Assembly: GCA_035946625.1 (NCBI GenBank)
Contig: DASYZE010000060.1
Location: forward strand, 30,391-94,390
Source: DASYXZ01 sp035946625
Lineage (GTDB): Bacteria > Acidobacteriota > Terriglobia > UBA7540
Reading direction: 5' to 3'
Length of the DNA: 64,000 nt
Shown here: positions 17,188 through 27,041 of the stretch, in pieces
How the letters are laid out: every line of letters begins with the position of its first letter
How positions within the stretch are numbered: position 1 is the first letter of the stretch
Position numbers and translations under genes: made by a program
The notes under the pieces: model-generated
Seen by the model: only the letters and a program-made list of their open reading frames with translations
Databases searched by the model: none
What the model was told of the DNA's origin: nothing

Positions 17188-18101
17188 GCGTGGCGACTTC
17201 AGAATCCATCCAACAATACCTGCACGAACAGCGCGCCAGGGTGGACGTGGAACTGAACCGCCTGGTGCCGGCCGCGGAGGCCTACCCGCCTTCCATTCAT
17301 CAGGCCATGCGCCATTCGGTTTTTGCGGGCGGGAAGCGCCTGCGGCCCATTCTCTGCCAGGAATCGGGGCGCCTGTTTGGCGCAAACGAAGAGAGCTTGC
17401 TGCGCCTGGGCGGCGCGCTCGAGTTGATTCACACCTATTCTCTGATCCACGATGACCTTCCCGCGATCGATAATGACGACTTCCGTCGCGGCCAGCCCAC
17501 GTGCCATCGCGCCTTCGGCGAAGCAACGGCCATTCTGGCAGGGGATGCGCTTTTGACGCTCGCTTTCGAAGTGCTCTCCGCACCCGGACCAAGCAGCGCG
17601 AGCGCCCGGGAAGATGCGCGGAAGCTGCGCGTGATCCACGAAGTGGCGCGCGCGATTGGAACACAAGGTGGAATGGTGGGCGGCCAGGTAGTCGATATCG
17701 AGGCGACGGGGGGGAAGGCCGGAGAGGCGACGCTGGATTACATCCATTCCTCCAAAACGGGAGCGCTGATTCGCGCCGCGGTCCGCTCCGGCGCCCTCCA
17801 GGCTGACGCGCCGGAGGATGGCCTGGCTCGCGTGACTGTTTACGCCGAAAAAGTGGGGCTGGCGTTCCAGATTGCCGACGATTTGCTGGACGTTCACGGC
17901 TCCAGGGAGTCACTCGGAAAAACTCCGGGGAAGGATGGGCGGGAAAACAAACTCACTTATCCAGCCTTCCATGGTGTGGAAGAATCGGCGCGAGCCGCGC
18001 GGCGCCTGGTCCACGAGGCCAACGAGGCTCTGGAATCCTTCGGGGCGCGGGCGCAGAGACTCCGTGAAATTGCCGAATACCTGATTGCGAGGAACTCTTG
18101 A
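17184..18101 (+). CDS. ispA: Farnesyl/geranyl diphosphate synthase
   Basis: A 305-residue trans-prenyltransferase of the IspA type. The first aspartate-rich motif is LIHDDLPAIDNDDFRRG (DDxxxxD), the second is FQIADDLLDVHG (DDxxD). GGKRLRPILC and the KTGALI segment are also present. It condenses IPP with DMAPP/GPP to make C15 (or C20) diphosphate for quinones, undecaprenyl carriers and hopanoid-type lipids. Starts at TTG 17184 overlapping the xseB stop; its own TGA overlaps the dxs ATG. The residues before the first Asp motif suggest a short-chain product, but chain length is not certain. Confidence 0.93.
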   Translation: MSVATSESIQQYLHEQRARVDVELNRLVPAAEAYPPSIHQAMRHSVFAGGKRLRPILCQESGRLFGANEESLLRLGGALELIHTYSLIHDDLPAIDNDDFRRGQPTCHRAFGEATAILAGDALLTLAFEVLSAPGPSSASAREDARKLRVIHEVARAIGTQGGMVGGQVVDIEATGGKAGEATLDYIHSSKTGALIRAAVRSGALQADAPEDGLARVTVYAEKVGLAFQIADDLLDVHGSRESLGKTPGKDGRENKLTYPAFHGVEESARAARRLVHEANEALESFGARAQRLREIAEYLIARNS

Positions 18102-20023
18102 TGGATTATCAATACTTGATGAAGATTGATTCGCCCGACGACCTCAAAAAGGTCCCGCGCGAGGACTTGCCCAAGGTCGCGCTGGAGCTGCGGGACTATC
18201 TCATCACGGTGGTCTCCCAGGTGGGTGGCCATCTGGCTTCCAGCCTGGGCGCCGTGGAATTGACCCTGGCTCTTCACTACCTTTTCGACACACCTCAAGA
18301 CAAGCTGGTTTGGGATGTCGGCCATCAAGCCTACGGGCACAAGGTTCTGACCGGACGGCGCGACCGGCTGCCCACCATCCGGCAATACGGCGGGATTTCC
18401 GGTTTCCCGGTTCGCGATGAAAGCCCCTACGATACCTTCAACGTGGCGCACGCCGGCACGGCCATCTCCGGGGCGCTGGGCATGGCGGTGGCCCGCGACC
18501 TGAAGAAGGAGGATTTTTACGTGGTGGCCGTGGTGGGAGACGCGGGCCTTACTTCAGGGCTGGAACTGGAAGGCATCAATAACTTGGGCACGCTCCAGAA
18601 AAAATTGCTGGTGATCCTGAATGACAATGAAATGTCCATTTCGCCCAACGTGGGCGCCATCGAAGGCTATTTGAACCGCGTTGTGCATGGCCAGGCTTAC
18701 CACCGACTCACTCAGGATGTGGAGAAAATGATTCTGGCGGTTCCCCGCCTCGGTCCCCGCCTGTTGAAACTTTCCAAAGACCTGGTGGAGTCCGCCAAGA
18801 CCGTGCTCATCCCCGGGCTGGTGTTTGAGGAATTGGGATTTGATTACGTGGGTCCCATCAACGGCCACAATCTGGAGGAATTACTGACCGTCATCGAGAA
18901 AGTGAAGGACAACCCGAAACCGACGCTCCTCCACATCGTGACCCAAAAAGGCAAGGGCTACCCGCACGCCGAACAACTTCCCGTGAAATTCCATGGTGTC
19001 ACCCAGTTTGACATTTCCACCGGCGCATTCCACAAAGCTCCGGCCAAGGCGCCAAGCTACACCGCCGTCTTTGGCAAAGCGATGTGCGATCTGGCGGAGC
19101 AGGACTCGCGCGTGGTGGGCATCACGGCCGCCATGTGCGAAGGCACGGGGCTGGACGAATTCTCCAAGCGCTTCCCCGGCCGGTTTTTTGACGTGGGCAT
19201 CGCCGAGCAACACGCGGTGACTTTCGCCTGCGGCCTGGCTTGCGAAGGAATGCGGCCCGTGGCCGCGATCTATTCCACTTTCCTGCAACGCGCTTACGAC
19301 CAGGTGATCCACGACGCCTGCCTGATGCACCTGCCGGTATCGTTCGCGCTGGACCGTGGAGGCATTGTGGGCGCGGACGGGCCCACTCACCACGGCCTTT
19401 ATGACCTCGCCTACCTGAACGCGGCGCCCGGCTTGGTGGTGATGGCGCCCAAAGACGAAAACGAGCTGCGCCAGATGCTCTATACCGCCGTCATGTCAGA
19501 TGGCCCGGCCGCCTTGCGTTATCCCCGTGGCAATGGCATTGGCATCGCGCTCGATCCCCATTTCAAGAAATTGGAAATCGGCAAAGGCGAAATCATGCAC
19601 GAGGGGCGCGACATCGCCATCCTCGCACTGGGCAGCATGGTCTATCCCTGCCTGGAGGCGGCGGCCAAGCTGGAGACAGGCGGAATCCGGACTACCGTGA
19701 TCAATGCCCGATTCATGAAGCCTCTGGACGAAGAACTTTTCTGCGTCCTGGCGGCGGAAAAACAATTTCTGGTGACCGCCGAGGAAGGCACGGAGGCAGG
19801 CGGCTTTGGCGCCAGCGTGGCGTCGCTTTTGCAGGACCGCCAAATACCCGCCAGCATCCTCCGTATTGCCGTTCCGGACCGCATCATACCCCACGGCGCG
19901 CCCAATTTGTTGCACGCCAAGTACGGTCTGGATGTGGATGGCATCGTAGAAAGAATCCGGACCTTTGCGGGCGAGTCCAAAGTTCACACGGAACCGAAAT
20001 ATCGCTCCATGCCCAGGCCGTAG
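18101..20023 (+). CDS. dxs: 1-deoxy-D-xylulose-5-phosphate synthase
   Basis: A 640-residue thiamine-diphosphate enzyme that joins pyruvate and glyceraldehyde-3-phosphate, the first step of the MEP isoprenoid pathway. Visible marks: HLASSLGAVELTLALHY, WDVGHQAYGHKVLTGRRD, VVGDAGLTSGLELEGINN (the TPP/Mg motif, in place of the more usual GDGALTGGMA), NDNEMSISPNVGA, DVGIAEQHAVTFACGLA and the C-terminal transketolase domain. I use ATG 18101, which overlaps the ispA stop (TGATG) behind a GAGG site; the frame also permits TTG 18098. The xseB-ispA-dxs order confirms the assignment. Confidence 0.95.
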   Translation: MDYQYLMKIDSPDDLKKVPREDLPKVALELRDYLITVVSQVGGHLASSLGAVELTLALHYLFDTPQDKLVWDVGHQAYGHKVLTGRRDRLPTIRQYGGISGFPVRDESPYDTFNVAHAGTAISGALGMAVARDLKKEDFYVVAVVGDAGLTSGLELEGINNLGTLQKKLLVILNDNEMSISPNVGAIEGYLNRVVHGQAYHRLTQDVEKMILAVPRLGPRLLKLSKDLVESAKTVLIPGLVFEELGFDYVGPINGHNLEELLTVIEKVKDNPKPTLLHIVTQKGKGYPHAEQLPVKFHGVTQFDISTGAFHKAPAKAPSYTAVFGKAMCDLAEQDSRVVGITAAMCEGTGLDEFSKRFPGRFFDVGIAEQHAVTFACGLACEGMRPVAAIYSTFLQRAYDQVIHDACLMHLPVSFALDRGGIVGADGPTHHGLYDLAYLNAAPGLVVMAPKDENELRQMLYTAVMSDGPAALRYPRGNGIGIALDPHFKKLEIGKGEIMHEGRDIAILALGSMVYPCLEAAAKLETGGIRTTVINARFMKPLDEELFCVLAAEKQFLVTAEEGTEAGGFGASVASLLQDRQIPASILRIAVPDRIIPHGAPNLLHAKYGLDVDGIVERIRTFAGESKVHTEPKYRSMPRP

Positions 20024-20175
20024 CCGCATGCCGGGCTATCTTTTGCCGGCGGCAGAGCCAGGTGTTGGGATAATTTCCAAGTTCAAAAACTCCTTTCCGT
20101 CATCCCGCCGGGTGTGATAGAGTGAGCGAAGAAAAAGCGAAGTAAAGCCGGCTTGAGTCTTCCGGGGGGCCAACC

Positions 20176-22896
20176 GTGCACTCAGATTCCAAATTGCTGC
20201 TGGCAGGAACACCCGCCACCGTTCAGGGCGCGCTCGATGAAATTCGGGAAAAAACGTTTACCGGACTGAAGCACGGGTCAACCGCCGCCCGCGGAGGCGT
20301 TACGGCCGCCAAACACTTCCCTGCTCAAGCGGCGCAGTTTGCTCTCTTTCCAAAATCCATTCCCTCCAGGGTGGTGGAGATTTTGAAAGCGCGCGGTATT
20401 GAAAAGCTTTATACACACCAGGCGCGGTGCGTGGAAATCACGAATGAAGGCAGGAATCTGGTGGTGGTCACTCCCACCGCTTCAGGAAAAACTCTCTGCT
20501 ACAACCTGCCGATTTTGAGCGGGCTGGTGGAAAATCCGGAGGCGCACGCACTCTACCTCTTTCCCACCAAGGCGCTGGCTCAGGACCAACTGGTGGAGCT
20601 GAACCGCTGGACGGAAAAGCTGGGCGACGAGGTGCGCACGTTCACTTATGACGGTGACACCCCGCAGGACGCGCGCAAGGCCATCCGCGCTCGCGCCAAC
20701 CTGGTGATCACGAACCCCGACATGCTCCACGCCGGCATTCTGCCCCACCACACCAAGTGGGAGCGCATGTTTCAGAATCTGCGCTACGTGGTCATTGACG
20801 AGCTGCACTATTACCGAGGCGTTTTCGGCAGCCATCTGGCCAACGTGCTGCGCCGTCTGAAGCGCATCGCCGCGTTTTACGGCAGCCGACCGCAATTCAT
20901 TTGCGCGTCCGCCACCATCGCCAATCCGGCCGAGCTCGCCAACCGAATTCTTGAGGAAGAAGTGGCGCTGGTGGATGAGAACGGCGCGCCCTCGGGCGAA
21001 AAATATTTTGTTCTTTATAACCCGCCCGTGGTGAATCCGCAGCTCGGCATCCGGCGTTCTTATTTGCATGAGACCCGGCGCGTGGCGCGAACTTTTCTCG
21101 AGCGCAATTTGGAAACCATTATTTTCGCCAACAGCCGCCTGGCCACGGAAATTCTGGTGACTTATTTGAAGGAAGACTTTGCCCGGGGCCCGGCGGGACG
21201 CGACGTGATTCGCGGCTATCGGGGCGGGTATCTGCCGCTCGAACGGCGCGAGATCGAGCGTGATTTGCGCGAGGGCCGCCTGCTAGGCGTGGTGGCGACA
21301 AACGCGCTTGAACTCGGCATTGACATCGGCTCGCTGGATGTGGCGGTGCTGGCGGGATACCCGGGGACGATCGCGTCCTCGTGGCAGCGGGCGGGGCGGG
21401 CCGGCCGGCGCCAAGGCGGGTCCGCCGCGGTGCTGGTGGCCTCCAGCGCGCCGCTCGACCAGTTTATGGTGCAAAATCCGGATTTCTTTTTCGGCCAATC
21501 GCCCGAACATGGGTACGTGAATCCGGACAACCTGCACATCTTGTTGAACCATTTGAAGTGCGCGGCGTTTGAATTGCCGCTGCGCGACGATGAGAAATTT
21601 GGCGGACTGGACTTGAAGCGTCTTTGCCAACACTTGGAGGAGTTGTGCTTCCTCCACCGGGCGAGCGACGGCTGGCACTGGATTTCCGAAAGCTATCCCG
21701 CCGACGCCATTAGCCTGCGCTCCATCTCCTCGGATAATTTCGTGATTATCGATAACACCGGCGAGCCGCGCGTGATGGGAGAAGTCGATTTCACCAGCGC
21801 GCTTACCACCGTGCACGAAAAAGCGATTTACCTTCAGGACGGCCAGCAATATCACGTCGAGCGGCTCGATTACGACGACCGCAAGGCCTACGTCCATCGC
21901 GTGGAATCGGAGTATTTTACGGACGCGATTTCCTATACCAAGATCAAGGTGTTGGAGATTTTTGAGTCGGCGGAAGTCGGGAGACAGGAGACAGGAGTCA
22001 GGCGTCAGGTGACAGGTGAATACAAGGCAGAAGGCAGGAGGCAGAATGCGGAGGCTAGGGAAGGCCAATCGACTTTTGTCAACGCACAACAGACTGCGGA
22101 CCGCGGACCATTGACTAATGACAGCGGACCGCTTGATGAATTAATCGAAAATCCAAAATCGAAAATCCAAAATGCCAAGAGTCACGGTGAAGTGCAGGTG
22201 AACACTCAGGTGGTGGGTTGGAAGAAAATCAAGTTTGGGACCATGGAGAATGTCGGCTCGGGGCAATTGTCCCTTCCCGAACAGGAAATGCACACCACTG
22301 CCTTCTGGCTTACGCTCTCCCGCGCGATGCTGGAAGAGCTTCCCTACTCCAGCTTGGAGCGACTGGATGGCGTGAACGGCCTCGCCCACGCGATGCAGGC
22401 CATTGCCACGCTGCTTCTGATGTGCGACGCCCGCGATTTGGGCGTGGCGGTGGGAGAGAATGAACAACAGAAGGCGGAAAGCAGAAGGCAGAAAGCAGCA
22501 GTTGGGAATCAGCAGGCCGAAGGGCTGGATGCACAGAACGGAAGAGAAGAGGCAGAGATCGGAAACACATCCTCCGCCCTCAAAGTCAACGGACAACGGA
22601 CCGCGGACGACGGGCGTCTTTCAACCTCAATCCAAAATCCAAAATCTAAAATCAAAAATCTAAGACCCCGAAACCCAATCTTCGAGCCGAACGTCTACTT
22701 ATACGACAAGTATCCCGGCGGCATTGGTTTCAGTGAGCCACTTTTCCGCATGAGCGCGAGCTTGCTTGCGAATACCAGGAAGTTGATTGAGAATTGTCCC
22801 TGCCTTACGGGATGCCCATCGTGCGTGGGCCCCCCGGGAGAGGTGGGAGTAAACGGGAAAGAAGTGGCGTTGTCGATTCTTAGAAAGCTATCGTAA
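20176..22896 (+). CDS. MrfA/YprA-like DExH helicase with DUF1998 cysteine cluster
   Basis: A 906-residue superfamily 2 helicase. Walker A is TPTASGKT at 99-106, the DExH box is DELH at 208-211, and motif VI-like ASSWQRAGRAGRRQGG follows. The C-terminal DUF1998 part ends in a four-cysteine cluster (Cys874, 876, 880, 883; NCPCLTGCPSCVG), as in Bacillus MrfA, a 3'-5' helicase in repair of mitomycin adducts. Two in-frame insertions of simple-sequence modules (about residues 601-670 and 763-829) break the DUF1998 region; without them the length would be near the usual 750-770. Starts at GTG 20176. A matching exonuclease gene lies at 27042. Confidence 0.9.
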   Translation: MHSDSKLLLAGTPATVQGALDEIREKTFTGLKHGSTAARGGVTAAKHFPAQAAQFALFPKSIPSRVVEILKARGIEKLYTHQARCVEITNEGRNLVVVTPTASGKTLCYNLPILSGLVENPEAHALYLFPTKALAQDQLVELNRWTEKLGDEVRTFTYDGDTPQDARKAIRARANLVITNPDMLHAGILPHHTKWERMFQNLRYVVIDELHYYRGVFGSHLANVLRRLKRIAAFYGSRPQFICASATIANPAELANRILEEEVALVDENGAPSGEKYFVLYNPPVVNPQLGIRRSYLHETRRVARTFLERNLETIIFANSRLATEILVTYLKEDFARGPAGRDVIRGYRGGYLPLERREIERDLREGRLLGVVATNALELGIDIGSLDVAVLAGYPGTIASSWQRAGRAGRRQGGSAAVLVASSAPLDQFMVQNPDFFFGQSPEHGYVNPDNLHILLNHLKCAAFELPLRDDEKFGGLDLKRLCQHLEELCFLHRASDGWHWISESYPADAISLRSISSDNFVIIDNTGEPRVMGEVDFTSALTTVHEKAIYLQDGQQYHVERLDYDDRKAYVHRVESEYFTDAISYTKIKVLEIFESAEVGRQETGVRRQVTGEYKAEGRRQNAEAREGQSTFVNAQQTADRGPLTNDSGPLDELIENPKSKIQNAKSHGEVQVNTQVVGWKKIKFGTMENVGSGQLSLPEQEMHTTAFWLTLSRAMLEELPYSSLERLDGVNGLAHAMQAIATLLLMCDARDLGVAVGENEQQKAESRRQKAAVGNQQAEGLDAQNGREEAEIGNTSSALKVNGQRTADDGRLSTSIQNPKSKIKNLRPRNPIFEPNVYLYDKYPGGIGFSEPLFRMSASLLANTRKLIENCPCLTGCPSCVGPPGEVGVNGKEVALSILRKLS
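21978..22182 (+). repeat. In-frame repeat insertion 1 in the helicase gene
   Basis: Three modules occur in order: purine-rich GACAGGAGACAGGAGTCAGG-type repeats with AAGGCAGAAGGCAGGAGG (21981-22050), a CAACAGACTGCGGACCGCGG module (about 22087-22130), and AATCCAAAATCGAAAATCC (about 22149-22176). The same three kinds, in the same order, are seen in insertion 2. The frame stays open throughout. Confidence 0.75.
22463..22664 (+). repeat. In-frame repeat insertion 2 in the helicase gene
   Basis: Modules in order: AACAGAAGGCGGAAAGCAGA and following purine-rich repeats (22466-22500), CAACGGACAACGGACCGCGG (22587-22610), and AATCCAAAATCCAAAATCTA (22629-22660). Translation gives a low-complexity segment rich in Gln, Lys, Arg and Asn between conserved DUF1998 blocks. 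Confidence 0.75.
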
Positions 22897-23090
22897 AATC
22901 CACGGTCCATCGCCGGCGACCATTTGATTGCCCCTTGGACGAATTGAGTGATAGAGCCAATTGAAATCCCATTTTTTCAATGGCTTCATGACCCAATTCT
23001 TGTTATGGCTCAATCAACCGATCGCGGAATGGCCCAATAGGACCACAAAGATATTGGAAATCATCGTTTGAATTACGGAGGAAAAACAAA

Positions 23091-26000
23091 ATGTCGAAAG
23101 CTAAGTCAAGATTTATCGCCTGCATGGGAATGCTTATGTTTTTGGGCTTCTGCCACGTTGTGACGGCAAGGGCGTCTGACGCCGCGACCACAACCACAGA
23201 AAAGCCGCACGACATTATGGAAAACATCAAATTCCGCAACCTCGGCCCCGCAGTGGGTGGCGGGCGCGTGAGCGCGGTGGTAGGAGTGCCGGGCCAGCCC
23301 AACCTTTATTATGCGGGTGCCGCGGCGGGCGGAGTTTTTAAAACCGTGGACGGTGGACTTTCCTGGAAGCCGATCTTTGAAAAGGAGCCGGTCGCATCCA
23401 TTGGAGCCATCGCCCTTGCGCCCTCTAATCCCAATTTGATCTGGGTGGGGACGGGCGAAGCGAATATCCGCAACGACGTGGTCACCGGCCACGGCGTTTA
23501 TTTCTCACCCGATGCGGGCGCCAATTGGAAGTTCATGGGTTTGGGCGACGTGGGGCAAATCTCCAGCGTCATTATCAACCCCGCCAATCCCGACATTGTT
23601 TTTGTAGGCGCTCTGGGCCACGCCTGGGCACCCAATCCGGACCGCGGTGTGTATCGCACCACCGACGGCGGCAAAACATGGCAGAAAGTTCTGTTTGTCG
23701 ACGACAAAACAGGCGTAAGCGACATGATTATGGATCCCGGCAACCCGATGGTGCTTTTTGCGGGCATGTGGCAGGTGCAGCGATTCCCCTGGACGCTGGT
23801 GAGCGGCGGGCCGTCCAGCGGCATTTACCGGTCCACCGACGGCGGAAGCACCTGGAAAAAATTGACCGAAGGATTGCCTGAAGGTGTGGTGGGCCGCATC
23901 GGCCTGGCTGCAGCGCCAAGCAACCCCAACCATATCTACGCGCTGGTGGAAGCCAAGAAGGGCAGGCTTTGGGATTCGAATGATCTCGGCGACCACTGGA
24001 AGCAGGTCAGCGACAATCACATGCTTACCGTCCGGGGATTTTATTTCTCCCATCTGTTTGTGGCTCCGAATAATGAAGATAAAATCTATTTCCTGTCCTT
24101 CTTGATCGCTGAGTCCACTGATGGCGGGAGGACCGCGCATCCGATCAGCCGTGGGGTCCACCCCGACCATCACGCCTTGTGGATCGATCCGCAAAACCCC
24201 AATCGCCTGATCGAAGGTAACGACGGCGGGGTTTATGTTTCTTCCGATGCCGGGCAACACTGGCGCTATCTGGACAATTTGCCCATCGAGCAGTTTTATG
24301 CCGTAGCCGCGGACGACCATACGCCCTACAACCTCTGCGGCGGATTGCAGGACAATAATGCCTGGTGCGGTCCCTCCAACAGCCTGGGCTTTGGCGGGAT
24401 TACCGGTTTTGATTGGATGACCGTGGCAGGCGGGGACGGTGAATACGCGGTACCTGCTGCAGGCCCATCCAATATGGTTTACGCCGACTCGCAAAACGGC
24501 AGCATCGCCCAACTCAACACGGAGACGGGATTGGCACACCGCATCCGTCCCTATCTCAACGGGGTGGAGGAATTCGCACTCTCCGACCTGAAATACCGGT
24601 TCAATTGGACCTCGCCCATCGCAGTTTCCCGAACCGACCCGAATGAAGTCTACCTGGGAGGCAATGTTCTTTTTCAATCCACGGACGGCGGGACCCACTG
24701 GAATGTGATCAGTCCCGATCTGACGCGAAACGACAAGAGCAAACAGGCCCTCCCGGGCGGGCCGATCGAATACGATATCAGCGGAGCTGAAACGTATGAC
24801 ACGATCCTTTCCATGTCCATATCTCCGAACGATCCCAAAGTCATCTGGGTGGGTACGGACGACGGCCTGGTCCAGGTCACCCGGGACGGAGGCCAGCACT
24901 GGACCAACGTGACCGCCAACCTACCCGAACTCCCGGAATGGGGACGAATCCAGCAAATCGACGCTGGACCGTCTTCCGCCGGAACGTGTTACGTGGCCGT
25001 GGACTTCCACGAGACGGATAACAACCACGCCTACGTTTTCAAAACCCATGACTATGGGCAAACCTGGACGGCCATCTCCAAAGGCTTGCCCGACGACGAG
25101 CCTGCGCGCGTGGTCCGCGAGGACCCGAACCACCGCGGCTTTCTGGTGGTGGGCACCGACACCGGGCTCTTCTACTCTGCCAACGACGGCGATGATTGGA
25201 AGCCGTTAAAAAGCAATTTCCCCACCGTGCCTGTTTACGACTTGCAATTTATCAAGAGCACGCACGACCTGGTGGTGGCCACCCATGGCCGCGGCCTGTT
25301 TGTGATGGACAACATTACTCCGCTCGAAGAACTGACACCTCAGATTGCCTCCGAAGATTTTCACTTGTTCCCCATCCAGACCGCGCATCGGTGGCACACC
25401 TGGAATAAACACGGCTTCAGCTCGGGTGGATACGTTGCGCCCAATCCGCCCCCAGGCGCGAGCATTGATTATTACTTGAAGTCGGAGATCAAAGTGAAGC
25501 CCGGGGCACCGGGGGCAGAGCCAGGGGGGAGAGGTCCGGGAAGGCCGGGCCAGGGACCGGTTAAGATAACGATCACAGACGCTGACGGCAAACTGGTGAA
25601 CACCTTACACGCCCCTGCCAAGCAGGGCTTCAATCGCTTTTCCTGGCGCTTGGACTACGAAGGTCCCACCAAGCTCGCGTTCCTCCCGGTTAACCCGCAG
25701 GCGGCGGAGAACCCATTCTTCAACCGTAACGCCGGGCCGCCCGTTACTCCCGGGACTTACAAAGTGACGGTCACGGTCAAAGGTCAGAGTCAGACGCAGA
25801 CCGTCGAAGTGGAAGCCGATCCACGCTTCCATGTGGACAAATCCGTCTTTGAGGCTCAAACCAAGGCGGGCCTTGAGGTGCGCGATGAAGTTTCCGCGCT
25901 GAACCGGGCGCTGAATCGCATGGAGAGCTTGCACGCACAAGTGGGCGCAATGGAGAAAGTTCTGCAATCGAGCGGCGAGGGCAGTGAAGAAGTCGTTCCG

Positions 26001-26414
26001 GCTTCCTACCGCCCTGTGCTTCAACAGGCCCGCGCACTGGACAAGAAGCTGAGGAAAATCGAAGAGGACGTTTACAACACAGAGATTCAGCCCGCGGGCG
26101 AGGACGACATTCACTATCTTGCCCGCTTCCATGACCGTCTGACAGGGATATCGCGCGGGATGTTCATGAACTACGACCAGCCACCGAGCGAGCTCATTGT
26201 GGATGAAATGGCTTCGCTGCGGAAGGAACTCGATACGCATTTGCAGGCGTTCAATGATTTCCTCAAGACGGACGTGACCGCCTTCAATAAAATGGCGCTG
26301 GAAAAGGGCGCTAACACGCTCTTCGCCGGAGACACGATCGAGATCAAAGGTGAAAAAAATGAGGCGGCCGGCGCCGCTCAAACGGGAGGCGGAGGCGGCT
26401 CTAGCCCCAGGTGA
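23091..26414 (+). CDS. Secreted Asp-box (BNR/sortilin-like) beta-propeller protein
   Basis: A 1107-residue exported protein. Signal peptide at about residues 8-28 (FIACMGMLMFLGFCHVVTARA). From about 45 to 770 there are many Asp-box turns of the STDGGSTW kind (VDGGLSW, PDAGANW, TDGGKTW, STDGGSTW, SDAGQHW, STDGGTHW, RDGGQHW), forming one or two propellers as in sialidase-like and VPS10/sortilin proteins; these are often labelled glycosyl hydrolase without proof. A Gly/Pro-rich linker, an Ig/FlgD-like domain (ITDADGKLVNTL ... GTYKVTVTVKG) and a helical C-terminus follow. No catalytic residues can be assigned. GGAGG stands 8 bases before the ATG. Confidence 0.8.
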   Translation: MSKAKSRFIACMGMLMFLGFCHVVTARASDAATTTTEKPHDIMENIKFRNLGPAVGGGRVSAVVGVPGQPNLYYAGAAAGGVFKTVDGGLSWKPIFEKEPVASIGAIALAPSNPNLIWVGTGEANIRNDVVTGHGVYFSPDAGANWKFMGLGDVGQISSVIINPANPDIVFVGALGHAWAPNPDRGVYRTTDGGKTWQKVLFVDDKTGVSDMIMDPGNPMVLFAGMWQVQRFPWTLVSGGPSSGIYRSTDGGSTWKKLTEGLPEGVVGRIGLAAAPSNPNHIYALVEAKKGRLWDSNDLGDHWKQVSDNHMLTVRGFYFSHLFVAPNNEDKIYFLSFLIAESTDGGRTAHPISRGVHPDHHALWIDPQNPNRLIEGNDGGVYVSSDAGQHWRYLDNLPIEQFYAVAADDHTPYNLCGGLQDNNAWCGPSNSLGFGGITGFDWMTVAGGDGEYAVPAAGPSNMVYADSQNGSIAQLNTETGLAHRIRPYLNGVEEFALSDLKYRFNWTSPIAVSRTDPNEVYLGGNVLFQSTDGGTHWNVISPDLTRNDKSKQALPGGPIEYDISGAETYDTILSMSISPNDPKVIWVGTDDGLVQVTRDGGQHWTNVTANLPELPEWGRIQQIDAGPSSAGTCYVAVDFHETDNNHAYVFKTHDYGQTWTAISKGLPDDEPARVVREDPNHRGFLVVGTDTGLFYSANDGDDWKPLKSNFPTVPVYDLQFIKSTHDLVVATHGRGLFVMDNITPLEELTPQIASEDFHLFPIQTAHRWHTWNKHGFSSGGYVAPNPPPGASIDYYLKSEIKVKPGAPGAEPGGRGPGRPGQGPVKITITDADGKLVNTLHAPAKQGFNRFSWRLDYEGPTKLAFLPVNPQAAENPFFNRNAGPPVTPGTYKVTVTVKGQSQTQTVEVEADPRFHVDKSVFEAQTKAGLEVRDEVSALNRALNRMESLHAQVGAMEKVLQSSGEGSEEVVPASYRPVLQQARALDKKLRKIEEDVYNTEIQPAGEDDIHYLARFHDRLTGISRGMFMNYDQPPSELIVDEMASLRKELDTHLQAFNDFLKTDVTAFNKMALEKGANTLFAGDTIEIKGEKNEAAGAAQTGGGGGSSPR

Positions 26415-26473
26415 GAAAAGACAGGGGGAACCCGACAATTCGGTCCGCGACTGCCAACAGTTTTAGTTGAACC

Positions 26474-26998
26474 ATGCTGATTCTCGACGTCGGTTGCGGA
26501 AAGAAAAAACTGGACCTGCGCGCCATTGGCCTGGATCGCCAACCGGGGTCTTCGGCGGACATTTTGTGCGAACTGGCGCACTTCCCCTGGCCGATTCGGG
26601 ATGGGTGCGCGGACAGGATTTTTCTCTCCCACTTTCTCGAACATCAGCATGACATCTTTCGCGCCATGGCGGAGGTGCATCGAATTGCGAAGCCCGGCGC
26701 CGAGGTGTTGATTGTGACGCCCCACTACACTTCTCCCGATTCTTATACCGACCCCACGCATCTCTTCCATCTTGGATTTCACAGCTTTGATTATTTCGAA
26801 CGTGAAAGTTTTCAGGATTTCACCTATCACGCCGGAGGTTTTCGAATCATCGAGCGCCGGTTAACGTTTGGGGGCAATTTCCTGCTCGATAACCTGGGGC
26901 GAGCGTTCGCGGGCATTTCAATTGACTTTTACGAAAAGCATCTGGCCTGGACTTTTCCGGCGCGCAACCTTTTTTGCCGCCTCTCAGTGTTGAAATAG
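26474..26998 (+). CDS. Small class I SAM-dependent methyltransferase
   Basis: A 174-residue methyltransferase-11-like protein. Motif I is right at the start (LILDVGCGKKKLD), then GLDRQP, the acidic FPWPIRDGCADRIFLSHFLEH and PGAEVLIVTPHY motif IV/post-IV segments. The substrate is unknown. It lies between the Asp-box gene and the MrfB-like exonuclease gene on the same strand, with gaps of 59 and 43 bases. The short N-terminus before motif I suggests either a minimal enzyme or that a little of the start is missing; no better upstream start was found. Confidence 0.8.
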   Translation: MLILDVGCGKKKLDLRAIGLDRQPGSSADILCELAHFPWPIRDGCADRIFLSHFLEHQHDIFRAMAEVHRIAKPGAEVLIVTPHYTSPDSYTDPTHLFHLGFHSFDYFERESFQDFTYHAGGFRIIERRLTFGGNFLLDNLGRAFAGISIDFYEKHLAWTFPARNLFCRLSVLK

Positions 26999-27041
26999 CC
27001 CGTGCTCGCGATTAGGGGCCGGCAGCGGGCGGATTGAACCC

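Noticed and set aside
21978..22664. The two helicase insertions as inteins or a selfish homing element
   Set aside because: They are only about 65-70 codons, low in complexity, and show no splice-junction Cys/Ser and His-Asn pair or endonuclease motif.
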